Notes under the pieces: generated by a model
The model's database searches: none
What the model saw: the letters and a program-made list of their open reading frames with translations, nothing else
What the model was told of the DNA's origin: nothing
Shown here: piece after piece, positions 1-13,439 of the stretch
How positions within the stretch are numbered: the stretch's first letter is position 1
Layout of the letters: every line of letters starts with the position of its first letter
Source: Acytostelium subglobosum LB1
Taxonomy: Eukaryota; Evosea; Eumycetozoa; Acytosteliales; Acytosteliaceae
Assembly: GCF_000787575.1 (NCBI RefSeq)
Contig: NW_012236531.1
Location: 519,396-583,395 of the forward strand
Length of the DNA stretch: 64,000 nucleotides
Direction: 5' to 3'
Position numbers and translations under genes: made by a program

Positions 1-56
1 TTCTGTTGCTGCTGCTGCTGCTTCTGTTGCTGCTGCTGCTGTTGCTGTTGTTGTTT
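1..56. repeat. CTG/TTG triplet repeat at window edge
   Basis: An imperfect triplet repeat of CTG and TTG units runs off the left edge of the window. On the minus strand it can be read as a run of glutamine codons (CAG/CAA) preceded by a TTAG that could be a splice acceptor, so it may be an exon of a gene that continues outside the window. On the plus strand it reads as leucines ending in a stop. There is too little sequence to decide. Confidence 0.5.
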
Positions 57-979
57 TAGTCCTAATATTAGATTTGTAATATTGTGATGTGAGTTATTAA
101 AGTTAGATATTTAAATATTATATTGGTTGTTCGTACGAATGAATGAACACAAGATAGTAAATAAGAATATATATGTATATATTTAATAATGGTATAATAT
201 AAATGTAATGTAGTTGTACAATAAACCTACCTGTATGTAGATAGATAGACCGATAATCATACAAACAATCAATCAATCAATAAAACAATAAACATAGGCA
301 GAGCCCATCATCTATCCATCTATCGATGGCTTAGGCGGAGGTGGAAAGGACCTTCTCCAACCATCCCAGCTGAAAGAACGGAACCCAACAACACCACACT
401 CTCCCTTCAATAAACGTTGTAGAAGTAGTTGTGTTGCGAAAACGCAAAAATTGGTCTCTGCTTACACGTTTGACACACACTTTGATACATGACAACACCA
501 GTGACGGGTCTGTCATCGGACCCTACTATGTCACCCATGTTACAACAGGTACGCGTCACGTCTGTCAGTGGTCAATTCAAACTCGATCATATCAAATATG
601 ATACACACCAACACACATACATCAGCCCTTGACCGACTTTCTTTTAATGTTCAAAGGAATAAGGCTTATCAATCATCCAACTCTGTTTATGTGTTGATGT
701 TGTTGACCATTGTTGAGATAATAATAACAGTTATATATTATCTCTTTGTTTTTGTTATTTGTTGAACAACGAAATTGAACAAAACAGACTGACTCGTTTG
801 TATCACCTAGGAATATTTATTTAAAATTATTTAATTTAATTAAAGTATTGTATGTTTTGTGTGTGTTGGATTGGAAGGTTTGTTCAACATGATGTGGATG
901 GGAAGTGGTTGTGTTCATTCATTCGACTCAATTTCACATTGTTGTATTAACACCAATACAAAGATAGAGAAGAGGAGAA
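57..979. other. Spacer upstream of MetAP2, no confident gene
   Basis: The stretch is AT-rich with short ATTC/TGAA tetranucleotide runs. A patch at about 330-560 is richer in G+C and holds short minus-strand open frames, one with a CxxC pair in a 43-codon frame at 538-407. None has supporting neighbouring exons. It could hide a small spliced gene, but I cannot support one. Confidence 0.4.
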
Positions 980-2557
<1,578 letters not shown>

Positions 2558-2980
2558 TACATCATCATTCATTCATTCAATCATTCATTCATTCAATCAA
2601 ATGGTATCAAAGCAAGCGCTAAAGAGTCAAATAACATTACACTGTGGCTCTCTCCCCTTAATATCATGATCAAGTCATTGTTGTTGTCGTTGTAGTTGGT
2701 GTCGCCTATCTCTTGCAAAGGATGGTAGGGTGGACAAGTAACCTGGTGAGGTTGGATAGTTTATTAAATAGGCAAGGGCAAGGGTAGGCCTGGATTGTTG
2801 GTTGGCCGTCCATGTTGGTTGTTTGATTGAAATGTATCTCTGCTTCGTTTCCAAACACAAAGACCATTCATTGGAATGATTGATTGATTGTTGTTGATGG
2901 TGATGATGGATGTGATGTTGGTTGGTTTGGTTGGATGTCTAAATAACTATATAAAAAGATATTATCTGAAGAGGACACAG
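2558..2980. other. Convergent spacer, MetAP2 and DBF4-like 3' ends
   Basis: The 3' ends of two converging genes meet here. It holds TTCA tetranucleotide repeats right after the MetAP2 stop and TTGA/GATG repeats further on. No open frame with gene-like composition is visible. Confidence 0.5.
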
Positions 2981-4780
2981 CTAGTAGGACTTGAGGGACA
3001 GACTCATGATGACCGAGTCGATCTTGGCGTAGTTCTTGTCCTTCTCGGCAAAGCTACGATGCTCCTTGCTCTCGAGATGAGCCTTTAAGCTCTCAAACTC
3101 GGTGTTGCAGCATTCGCAGTAGCCCTGCGACTTCTTCTTCTTTTTCTGTAAAGTGTTGTTGTTTGTGTTGATGTTGTTGGCGTTGGCAATGACGGTCTTA
3201 TGCTGCTCAAGTTGTTTAGATACAGCATGACATAAGTTGTTGTTGACATTGGGATGTACTGCAATGTGGTTATGGTTGTGATGATTGATGTTTGTTGTTG
3301 ATGCTGCTGCCGCCGATGCAGCTGTATTGGTTGTTGTACATGGGGATGGGATATAGACAGGTTCCTTCTCGATAGGGATGAAGGGCGAGAGTGAGTAGTG
3401 TGGCCTGGTGATCGAGTAGGTTGGCGTTGAGGGTGAGGCAAAGTGCAGTGATGGGAAGCTGGTGTTGGTGTAGGTGGTAGGCGGGAACTCCTTGGTGATG
3501 GGCTTGAAGGCGTTGAGCTTGTCGGAGATGGTAATGTAGGGGAATGAGCGGATGGCCGGTTGTGGCAGCGAAGGCAAGCTGCTTATTGGCATTGGTGATG
3601 GTGTGGATATAGGTGTGCAATGGCGTTTCTGCGAGGGTTTGCTTGGTATTGGCTTGTGGATGTGAGGAACCACGGTCGGGATGCCCTTAATGGACTGAGT
3701 AGTATTGGTGATGTTGTTGCTATTGTTGTTGTTGCTGAGGATATTGTTATTTGTTGTAAATGGTTGTATATATGGGATTGTATTAATTGATGTCGTCGTC
3801 AACATGTTGGTTTGATGATGATGCTGCTGCTGGGGCATTTGATTAACTAGTTGTATGGATGAAGAGACCAGGTTGGGTGAGACCATCTTCTTCTTGCTGC
3901 TACTGCCACTGCTGCTGCTTGACGCTGAGCCACCTCCATTGTGGACCCCAGTGCTGTTGCCAATGCTCGGTGATACGAATGTAAAGTTGGTGGCTGCGCC
4001 ACCGCCAACGCCCGCAGACTTTGATAGGCTACTTTGCTGCTGATGTTGATGCAGGGCTGCATTCGCGTTGAATTTAACATCGTCCACTGATATACTTGGA
4101 GTCGTGTTGAAAAAAACGTGAGGCGACGACGACGATGAATGATGCGGTCTGTCCTCCCATCGATTGGATGCCTGTTGTGGTGATTGAACCTGTGTCTGCT
4201 GACTCTGCTGCTGTTGATTCAGTACCAATAGATGATGCTGTATATTAAGCTTTGCGTCGTCGTGTTCATATTTACTGAATGAGGTGATTAGGGTATCAGT
4301 ATTCGATCGATCAATCGTTGTTCAAACATTGACAATGACATACGTGTTGATGCTCTTGGGCAGTACATCATTGACGAGGTATTGACCTTGCAGATGTTTC
4401 AGAAGGAGGTTATGTGTGCTGTTGTTCGAGGATAGACCTGTGGCCTCCTTGCCACGGGTTGTTCTCCTCTTCTTCAGCGGTTGACTGCTGATGCTGCTAC
4501 TACTGCTGCTGCTGCTGCCACTGCTTCCACTAATCATTATACCAGTGCTACTACTATATTCTTGTGAAGACTGTTGTTGTAGTAACTGATGTTGTTGATT
4601 ATTATTATTATGATGATTATTATGATGATTATGTTGATGATGATGTTGCATCAGTTGGGGGAATGGATATTGTGTAAAGATGGCTGGACTGTCAACAGAG
4701 TTGGACGAGTATAGAACACTTATTGGCAATCCGCAATAAGGCTCTAACAGGTGAGAATTATTCTCTACTACTTCTGCCAT
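2981..4780 (-). CDS. DBF4-type zinc-finger protein, candidate regulatory subunit of Cdc7 kinase
   Basis: Two exons (4780-4344 and 4274-2981) join to 576 codons; the intron has a GTATGT donor, a CTAAT block and a CAG acceptor. Most of the protein is low-complexity Gln, Asn, His and Ser. Two islands stand out. At about residues 385-410 is RSFPYITISDKLNAFKPITK, which resembles Dbf4 motif M (hydrophobic strand, then a K/R-P-I-x-K-E-F end). The last 50 residues hold a CCHH zinc finger, CECCNTEF then LKAHLESKEHRSFA then NYAKID, matching the DBF-type finger (motif C). Dbf4 proteins bind and activate Cdc7 to fire replication origins. The usual N-terminal BRCT-like motif N is not visible. A KKRR cluster in exon 1 may be a nuclear signal. 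The identification rests on the two short motifs. Confidence 0.75.
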
Positions 4781-6457
4781 TCTTATTGTTTATGTATGGG
4801 GTATGAATGTTGTGTTGATTGTGTGTATATATATATATATAATAAGAGTGATTGAGGATATTAAGGTGATTATAAAGAGGAATTAACCTCTTTTATATGT
4901 TATCCTATCCTGTAATTAAATATATAATATATATAATATGATTGATCTCCAGTGTTGATTGATTGATTATGATTGATTATACTGTATTAATCCTGTTTGT
5001 TGTTTCTGCTGCTGTTATTGATATCATTAATGGATGGATGAATGGATAGATGAATGGTTAGCTTTAGCTGTTTCCTGTTGTTGTTGTTGTTGTTTGATGT
5101 TTGTTGTTATCTAGATAGCCGTGTAGGTGAATGTAATATGATAAATGTGATGTGATAGATATATATAAATAAATAAACACCGTTGTCGCGGTGTCTTCCT
5201 GTTGTTGTTGTTTGTGAAATAGACTAAATGGAGTTGATGCTGTTGTTGGATGGCAAGCTGGCTGGTTTGCTGGCTAGCTAGAGTGTCTTGATACGATACA
5301 ATACGATATGTTATGTGCAATGCGATGCGATGCAATTGCAATATTATGCTATGATTGTGCTTTGTTGTGTTGTGTTGGTTGTGTCGTGTATATGTCTGTC
5401 TGTCTGTATGCTTATCCTCCAACTATGTATATATATATATATGAATGAGTAAATGTAGTATGTGTGTATATATGTGTATGTGTATGTATAAATATGAACG
5501 TGGAGCAGCGTTGAGTGAGTTGGTTGTTTGTTTGTTGTGTTTGAGTTGTTGGTGAGGTGAGGTGAGAGATATAGAGCGCGCACAATAATATAGAGAGGAA
5601 GAGATAAATGGTTGACTTAGAGAGAGAGAGTACAGCTCCAGCTTGCAATGTTGGATGTTGTGTTGGTTGGTGCTCTGTCATCAACAACAACAACAATAAA
5701 TAAACAAAATGGCAACTCATTCAGGTCATACCCTCACTCTCACACATCTCATATTCTCTTTCTCTCACTCAGTCTCACACCTAGCAACTCGGTGAGTGTG
5801 CACACTAACACACAAGACGTGTCAGGATGAGGGGGCACCCAAACAATGCAAATGGGGGTCGTGTGTGTGTGAGTGTGTGAATATTGTCAAAAAAATGGGG
5901 GGTCAGACTGAGACAGAGAGAGAGAGAGTGAGGGTGGCACAGTGTGAATGATGATGGCCCCGTGTGAGATTGTCTTTTTGTTTGGGGGTGGATGTAACGT
6001 GCGGGCAGATGGAGTTGACGCCAACCAGGCAAGAGGTGGTGTGGGTGAGTTTGATGAGTGTGATTGGCGATACACTCACATCTCTATGAGTGATTGTAAG
6101 GGGTTGTGCGGAAGTGAGGTTAAGTTATGTTTGTGAGTGAGTCGGCGTTGAATGAATGAATGACTGTATGAATGGATGAATGAATGGGACGGAAGAAAGG
6201 ATGGAAGTATGGATGTATGAATGGAACGGAATGAAGGCAGGCAGCTCGATGGTTATGTATGTTGTTGTTGATGCAGTTGGTGAGATGTGATGGTGAGATG
6301 AAAGGATGATGATGGTGACGACGATCACTCTCTCTCTCGACACTGTGTTGTTGTCACTACGTTCATGACTGGTTGTTTGGCAATATTGCCTGATGGATGT
6401 ATGGATTGGCATGGATGGAGGTAGAGGAGTAGGCTGGCAACTGCCAACTCACAATTG

Positions 6458-6491
<34 letters not shown>

Positions 6492-8369
6492 CAATGGTAT
6501 TGATAAAGGATTGTAATATTAACAAGTTCTTGTGGCTGTGGCTGTGTGGTGGCCAGGCAACCAGCCAGCCATCCAGCTAATTCCAAACATGAATTATTAC
6601 ATGGGTTGGGCCAAGCCAACACAGTGAGATGTATGGTGGTCAATCGATTGTGACCTGTATCTATCTACCTACCAATATTCCAGGCAGTATTTGTTTGAGG
6701 ACTCCAAGCTAAACTTCCAGAATGATGAATTGATTGATGAATGTATCACTGATCTGTGTTGTGTTATGGTCGATATTGGTTGATTGGTTGATTGATTGAT
6801 CTAATAAATAGTATTGTCTTTGGAAATAAATGAATGTCAGAGCTAGTGAGTGGAAGAAAGAATGGATGGATGGTGATGGATGGAAGAGAGAAGCAAGCAA
6901 ACGCAAGGCAGGTACTGGGGATTGATTGACTGATGAATGGATGGTGTTGTTGGAGCCTGCCTCACTTGACTTGGTGTTGGTCAATAACTTATTGTTGGTG
7001 TTGATGTTTACGAGGATGGGCTGGGCCTTGTTATTGTTGTCTGCATGCAGACACTCACTCACAAACTATCAAAAGGGATTGGAGCTAGAGAGAAGGGTAG
7101 GTTGGCACTTTCACGCAGAGGGAAGGATGGTGATGATGTGATGCAGATGGAATGTGACGCGAAGGATTGTTTCAAACAACATTCAAGGTTTATTTTCTTT
7201 ATTGATTCACACTTGTTGTTGGATATATATTGACGACGACGATGCGCAGGTGACCTGACACCAGTGTATTCCACATCCTTCTTCTTCTTTGCGGCTCAAA
7301 AACAAACAAACATAGATGGGATGGATAGGAGCAATGCGGGGCAGGGCAGAGAGGCAGTGGTCATCATCGCCACCTCCTGCGACGACCACATTAAGTCGTC
7401 AACAAACAGATGCAGCACGACAATAACAACATTCATCACATGAAAGGGAGGTGTGAGGTGAGGTCGTTCATGTTTGTGCACATGTGTTTATCATGGGGCT
7501 TAGCCCCGTGGCCCTCTACCTACATCCTTACTGATATTATTTAAAAAAGTTATTGTTGTTGTTGTTGTGAGTCACACAAAATAGGACGGAAGGCCCAAAC
7601 CATCGTCTTCCACGCCCGAATCGTTAAATAATCAAAATTTGTCTTTCCTCCAACTCACTCACGCCATCACCTATCCTCTTTCTATGTTTCTCTGTTGACT
7701 TGTGTGACACAAACACACATCAAGACATTTCCACGATCTTGATGAATAATAACATAAGATGACTTTTCACTCAACTTCTTCTATCATCCTTATCCATCTA
7801 TCCATAAAGGATAAGAATATCTGTTTGTGGTTGTTGGTACCAGTTTATCATCCCCAGGGGAGAAAGTAAGAGGATACTGGTAATCCACTTTGGACGGACG
7901 ACAAGTTAAAGAGTCATTGACATTGACAATGACCCAAGTGAAGTGCAGTTGAGAATGAATGAATGAATGAATATATGACTTCATTGGTTCAAAGTCCAAT
8001 TTGTATGAATTGAATTGATTACAAATATCTGATTGGGTCTTCGTCGTTTATGGAGCCATGTGTGGTAGTGTGTTTGTTTCACAATCAATCTGCCCAATCA
8101 ATCTTATTCATTACTGTACCCAATTGGAATTGAACACACATACACACACACAAACGATCAGCTGACCCTGAAAGACTCCAGCAATCAATCAAACAATCAA
8201 GCAAGAGAGACATTAGAGGAGGTATTCAAACACCACCATCCATAACAATCCACTACAATCCACATCAATCCATTCAATCTTGTACTCCACTTCCACTGTA
8301 CAGACCCCGGACTGTACTGGACTGGACGGGTACAATACGATGATATCTTCTCCATCTAGCACGATCAAG
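4781..8369. other. Long divergent spacer; possible unresolved gene fragments
   Basis: About 3.6 kb between two divergent genes. Most of it is simple sequence: TA repeats near 4830 and 5430, GA/GT-rich tracts, and TTGA tetranucleotides near 6460 and 6790. Isolated hints of coding exist. There is an ATG in a good context (AAACAAAATGGC) at 5710, a short open stretch after a CAG at 6681 reading QYLFEDSKLNFQNDE, and a minus-strand 69-codon frame at 7999-7790. These cannot be linked into one model with good splice sites, so I leave them as unassigned. Confidence 0.45.
6457..6490. repeat. TTGA tetranucleotide repeat
   Basis: A run of about eight GATT/TTGA units lies in the spacer. Shorter copies of the same unit recur throughout spacers and introns of the window, so this is a genome-wide microsatellite type and not a local element. 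Confidence 0.85.
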
Positions 8370-9983
8370 ATGGAGAAGGCAGTCTGGATATCGAGTGGAA
8401 GCTTCATTGTCGCCATGATCCTATTCAACATAACACCTATACTCGAAGGGATACCTTGGTTCCACTTCACATTAGGCTGCAACAGCTTCATCTTCTTCCT
8501 CGAGCTCTACCTTGACATCAGACAGTCATTCACCATACGTCAATACAAGAACCCCAAAGTCAACTGGACAGACACTACCTATCACATCGTACGTTGTGTC
8601 TCCGCAACCCCATCTGGAACTATCCCACTCACTCACTCACTCACTCACTCACTCAATCAATCAAACATAACAGGAGAACATCATTGGACTTCTTAACTTC
8701 AGACGAACCGAGTCCACGATTGGCTTCATTTTGGAGTGCTGTATACTTCACTTTGGATTGCTGCCACAGCTGTATAGTGTTAATGGACTGATATGGGATT
8801 GGTACGGATTCGGTCGCACTCACGAGATCACACGTGGCATCTCTTATCTATTGTTGGTCAGTCTGTTTAGCTCATTGATTCGTCTACCATTTGAACTATA
8901 CCGTGTGTTCCTCGTGGATGTCATCACAGACAAGAGAGATTGGTTACAACAGACCATTATCGATCAGGTCAAGATGTTCCTTGTTTCAATCCTACTTGGA
9001 CTACCCTTGCTTGCCGTAACCCTGGCACTATTCTCCTGGCAGAACCCCTATCAATGGTTCTGTAAGTGATTGATCAATCCACACTGGAATCATCCCATTC
9101 ATCGCGCCAACATGGTTGACTAACAACTCCCTCCCTCGCCTCGCCATTCGCGACAACACACACAGATATCATACTGTTCGTCTCATCAGTCGCCTTGTTC
9201 TTCTCGGACATGTATCCTTCGCTAGCCTTCTTGTTTAACAACTTCTCTTCGATGGAGGATTGTGAACTGAGGAGCGAGATAAACATGCTTTCAAACAAAC
9301 TAGGCGTACCAATCAAAGAGATATACACAATGGATGGATCAAAGCGCGTGTCACACTCCAATGCCTTCATGCTGGGCTTCTGGCGCAGCAGTGTCGTACT
9401 CTACGACAACCTAATCAAACAACTCTCCACCCAGGAGATACTCTCAATCATATGTCATGAGATTGGTCATCATAAGTTCAAGCGTATGTATAGTCTCTGG
9501 CGTGTTGCCGCCACCAGCGCCACACCTCGCCACGCCACACGCTAACACTTGTCCACACGCCACGCCCCCACACCAACAATAGACTCATGGAAACACTTGT
9601 TTGTCCAAATGCTATTCCTTGGCAACTTCATATTCTTGTTCTCACGCGTTGTCAATCTGGGCGTGTTCTACTCTAGCTTTGGATTCTCCGCCGTCGACAT
9701 TAGTGTCGGCTTGGTGCTCTTCTCCTACCTGTACAGCACCTTTGCCAACCTGTTGAGGTTCGTCACCAACATGGTACGTCGCGAGTTTGAGTATGCGGCC
9801 GATCGCTACGCCATCGAGAATGGACTGGACATGAAGCAGGCGTTGATCTCAATGCATGGCAAGGGCACGTACATCAAGCCCGACACCTACTTCTCGCTCT
9901 ACTACTATTCGCATCCATCGCTCATGGAGCGTCTCGACTCAATCGACCTCATCACCAAGGAGTTAAACAAGAAGGCTGCCTAA
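8370..9983 (+). CDS. zmpste24: CAAX prenyl protease 1 (Ste24/ZMPSTE24)
   Basis: ER-membrane zinc metalloprotease (family M48A) that clips the last three residues of prenylated CAAX proteins. Four exons (8370-8588, 8674-9061, 9166-9483, 9583-9983) join to 441 codons, slightly shorter than the human enzyme. The zinc site HEIGHHKF is in exon 3 and is completed by HSW across the third intron. The third ligand lies in RREFEYAADRYAI. The upstream landmark DGSKRVSHSNAF matches human EGSKRSSHSNAY, and YSHPSLMERLDSI near the end matches YSHPPLLERLQAL. Several hydrophobic segments fit the seven-helix barrel. The long central loop of the human protein, between the NAY motif and the HExxH motif, is absent. 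An ATG ten codons upstream in the same frame (8340) could be the start instead. Intron 1 contains an ACTC tetranucleotide repeat. Confidence 0.95.
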
Positions 9984-10160
9984 GGCCGCCTCACCTGTAC
10001 ATAAATGAATTGAATGCGCGCAAGTTATCCTAAAGTGATTGGTTGATTGATGGTTGGGCTCATCCAAAGCCAGTTTGTTTCATTGGTTGATTGAATGATT
10101 GATTGAGTGTTCTATGCTGTGCTGCTAGGGGAAGAGGCCAAGGAGTGGCGCGCGCTATCC

Positions 10161-11254
10161 TTAGAGGAGGAATGGAACGATGATCTTTCTGTTTCTTGGG
10201 TAGAGTGGGTTGCCATTCTGGCCATCGAACTCCTTGCGGTATCTTCTGTGCTTGGCAACAGCCCAGACGTACATCTGGAAGGCACCCAAAAGTGTGAAGA
10301 TGAAGGCTATATTGTTTGATTGATTGAGTGATTGATTGACGGGTTAGTCGTGATTGGATGGTCCATGCTTGCCGGCACACTTACCAGTGAGGGTCTGAGT
10401 CATGATGGAGAATCCAATCCAAGCGGTGATCTCGGCGGTGTAGTTGGGACATGAGACAAGGTCAAAGAGACCTCCCTTGGGGATGCGACGCTCGGTGGAA
10501 CCGGGTGGACGGAGGTTGCGCAGTTGGATGTGGCACATGAGGTTGAGGAACTCGCTGACGGCAAAGAGAACCAGACCAACAAAGACGTTGATCGATGATG
10601 GCGCGGTGTACAGGGCGTGGTTGACAAAGTAGGACACCATGATGGTGCAACCCCAGTAGTAGGTGCAGTTCTTGAACAGGTTGGACAGGGGCATGGTGCC
10701 GTGGCTGAATCTGTGCACAAAGATCGTCTCGAGAAGACGCTTGATGTAGTGGAGACTGTAGCAGATCAGTGCCAGGTCCTGGACGTAGCTCTTTTGGAAG
10801 TCAGTTCCGTAGATCTGCTTGGAGAAGATGTAGAACAGTGGGTAGATGCAGAGTGGGCCTGCGTACTCGACGAGGAACACGAGTGTCCAGGAGATCTGGG
10901 GTCCCAAGTCCTTGAACAAGAGGGTAGTGTCCGACTTGATGTTGTAATGTGACAGAGTCTTTCCATCATCAGTCAAAGCCACAGGCTTTCCATCAGCGCC
11001 CAAGGTCGAAGTAGTGAATCTCTGTCTGTCAACATAATACTTCTTGTCTGGATTGAGTGATGGAGTGATGGTTAGTGGAAACATGTATATGATGGACCAC
11101 CGACGATTGATCAATCAATCCAATCGATCAATCAATCATATAACATACTCTTCTTCTCAAAGCTCTTCTTGAGTTGGAGAACAGTTGAGGTGGTCTCGGC
11201 CTCAATGTCGCAAATATGCTTGTTGCCTCTTGAAGTGACGATTGTTATCTTCAT
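10161..11254 (-). CDS. tecr: Very-long-chain enoyl-CoA reductase (TECR/Tsc13)
   Basis: ER enzyme that reduces trans-2-enoyl-CoA in the last step of very-long-chain fatty-acid elongation. Three exons (11254-11149, 11047-10385, 10306-10161) give 304 codons, close to the human length of 308. The N-terminus is a ubiquitin-like domain (MKITIVTSRGNKHI and onwards). The middle has several membrane segments with the family landmark YIKRLLETIFVHRFSHGTMP. The C-terminus belongs to the steroid 5-alpha-reductase fold, with KGGLFDLVSCPNYTAEI and the terminal KHRRYRKEF then IIVPFLL, matching human KHRSYLKEF and IIPFLL. Both introns contain a CTAAC block. It converges with the Ste24 gene, whose stop lies 177 bases away. 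Confidence 0.96.
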
Positions 11255-11444
11255 CGCTTTGTACTTGTGTGTATCTGTATAAGTGAAGTGTAGAAGTGAT
11301 CAATGAACTCATCTTCATGCTCAAGGAACAGTCATCACGGTCTTGATCATCAAGATTTTTGATGATCAAAATTGGTGTGGTCCCATTCAATCAGTTCGGT
11401 CGATCATCATAACTTGCGCAATCCCATTCACAATTAGTGACAGT

Positions 11445-13127
11445 TTATGTTGACCAACATGGAGTACAAGTAAGGTCATTGATGTTCTTGATGTAGGCAG
11501 GTTTACCATCAACTTGAAGAAGGACAGTCTTTGGATCGATTATTCGAGCGCATTGGTATTCTCTGTTGGACACTCTGATGAAGTGATAGTTGGTGACATA
11601 TGGATACCTGACAGAGAATGATTGTAGCATGTTGCCAGGAATCTTTTGGTCAACCTTGATATACATATGTCGCAAACTGTCTGGCACTGGCTGTTGGTAG
11701 TTGCTTGGCACGATCAGTTTCTCGAGCGAGTCTGGCAGGGCACCCGAACACACTTGCAGTTTGCCCACCAGCCCGAGCTCCAGCTCTTTGAGCTGCGATG
11801 GAAGCATTCCTGGCGTGAGTGTCTGCTTGTCGACATCATATACTCGCAGACTGATCAAGGACTTTGGGAGCGAGTCTACATTGGCTTTGAACAAGTACAG
11901 CTTCAGGTGGGCGAGTGAGGAGGGTATCATCCAGGAGGTGAGCGGTTGATCGAATGCACGCCCCAGCTTTAGGCTGGTGAGTGATGGTGGTAACGCGCCT
12001 GGTGCGAGTTGTTGATTAAATCGCGAGCCAAGCTTTAGAGTGGTTAGGCTGGTTGGCAAGGACCCTGGAGTGATTGGTTGGTTGAAGTTTCTGCCAAATG
12101 AAAGGTAGGTGAGACTGGATGGTAGTTGATCTGATAGCAACTCTTGATCAAACTTCATTCCAAGGATTAGCTTGTAGAGTGATTGAGGCAAGACCCCAAC
12201 CCCAAAGGGTTGATTGAAATGGTCGCCTAATTCCAATGTCTGGAGCGATGATGGAAGTACTGCAACATCAAAAGGTATGTTGTAGAATGATGGAAAGATC
12301 AACTCTGTCAGACTACTGGGAAGTGTGTCCGCTTGGATGATCTGATCGAAACAATCACCCAACGATAGGTATTGAATGGATGATGGAAGAAGTCCTGGCG
12401 ACAACTCTTGGTTGTATGATTGTCCAGCGATCAAACGTGTGAGTGATGATGGTAATGCCCCGGGAATGAAGGGTTGCTCGTAGTCCTCTCCAAGGGTCAA
12501 TGATTGTAGATATGGGGGAAGGGTACGAAGATGAAGTATCTGATTGAACGAGTCACCAAAGTAGAGCTTGATAAGAGACTGTCCAAAGGTACCTGGTACA
12601 ATTTGTTGATTGAATGACTCTCCAAGGTGAAGATATTGAAGGGATGCAGGTAGTACTCCTGCGTGAAGTGGCTTATCAAAGTCATTGCCCGTCCACAGAC
12701 TGATTAGACCTTGAGGGAGGACACCATGCAAGATAACTTGATTAAAGTTCTCAAGCTTTAACTTTGTTAGAGAAGCTGGTAGAGAACCAGGTTGAAGTAT
12801 GCTGACACCAATGTAATTGATTGTAAGGGTTGATAGCGATGCTGGAAGTGAGCCCGGCTCAAGTTGATGAGGTGATCGTTGAGTTATGTTGAGTACTTGG
12901 AGTGTTGAGGGGAGGTAGCCTGGTATGATAGGCAATTCCAATGTTTTGCGTGATTGTTGTTGTTGTTGTTGTTGTTGTTGTTCATCTGTTGTCTTGTTGC
13001 CAATGTCCAAGAATGATTTGCCAACATTATAGAGTCTGGATGAAACGAATGCTAGGCAATGTAGATCGAGTGATTCACCAATACAAGTGAACATATGTCT
13101 CAATACGACTAAAGGTAGAGTATCCAT
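11445..13127 (-). CDS. FNIP repeat protein
   Basis: Single-exon protein of 560 residues. Residues 1-45 (MDTLPLVVLRHMF onwards) look like the degenerate F-box found at the start of many dictyostelid FNIP proteins, with HCLAFVSSRLYNVG as the helical part. A nine-residue Gln run follows at about 50-58. From about residue 75 to 490 runs an array of about 18-19 FNIP units, each near 22 residues, with the pattern LPxSLxxLxLGxxFNQxLxPG. Such arrays form leucine-rich-repeat-like solenoids and probably bind partner proteins; if the F-box is real, it could be an SCF adaptor. Several successive repeats share long near-identical stretches, which suggests recent internal duplication. No function is known for most family members. 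Confidence 0.93.
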   Translation of the reverse strand: MDTLPLVVLRHMFTCIGESLDLHCLAFVSSRLYNVGKSFLDIGNKTTDEQQQQQQQQQSRKTLELPIIPGYLPSTLQVLNITQRSPHQLEPGSLPASLSTLTINYIGVSILQPGSLPASLTKLKLENFNQVILHGVLPQGLISLWTGNDFDKPLHAGVLPASLQYLHLGESFNQQIVPGTFGQSLIKLYFGDSFNQILHLRTLPPYLQSLTLGEDYEQPFIPGALPSSLTRLIAGQSYNQELSPGLLPSSIQYLSLGDCFDQIIQADTLPSSLTELIFPSFYNIPFDVAVLPSSLQTLELGDHFNQPFGVGVLPQSLYKLILGMKFDQELLSDQLPSSLTYLSFGRNFNQPITPGSLPTSLTTLKLGSRFNQQLAPGALPPSLTSLKLGRAFDQPLTSWMIPSSLAHLKLYLFKANVDSLPKSLISLRVYDVDKQTLTPGMLPSQLKELELGLVGKLQVCSGALPDSLEKLIVPSNYQQPVPDSLRHMYIKVDQKIPGNMLQSFSVRYPYVTNYHFIRVSNREYQCARIIDPKTVLLQVDGKPAYIKNINDLTCTPCWST

Positions 13128-13439
13128 TACTTTCTCACTGTTTTAATGTTACTGCTTTGAAACAACATGATCTTTGGAGTACTCTATACCATTGTGATTA
13201 AAAGAGATAGAATGAAGGAGAGAGAGTTCGTGAGTGTGGTGGATGTTTGGGAGCGGAGTGATCAACTGACTGGAAGTGAGAAGGTGTGAGAAAAAGGGTT
13301 AGATGATCATTTCTTCTTTTGTTCCTTGTGATTGTGTTTGATGATGATAGTCCTTGATGTTTATTGGACTGACTGGGATGATTCCAATATAGATTGAGAT
13401 TGATGGTCTATCAAGTGCGTGAGTGTAGTGAATGATTCC
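13128..13439. other. Spacer between FNIP gene and HssA-like gene 1
   Basis: This is the upstream region of the FNIP gene and the 3' region of HssA-like gene 1. It is AT-rich with GATT repeats. I see no additional gene. Confidence 0.5.

Noticed and set aside
5111-5720. Overlapping minus-strand frames rich in His, Thr and Tyr
   Set aside because: They translate microsatellite DNA (CA, TA and GTT runs) and show no non-repetitive protein stretch.
7975-8005. tRNA T-arm-like stem ATTGG...CCAAT
   Set aside because: The loop has eight bases and no D-arm or acceptor stem is found upstream.
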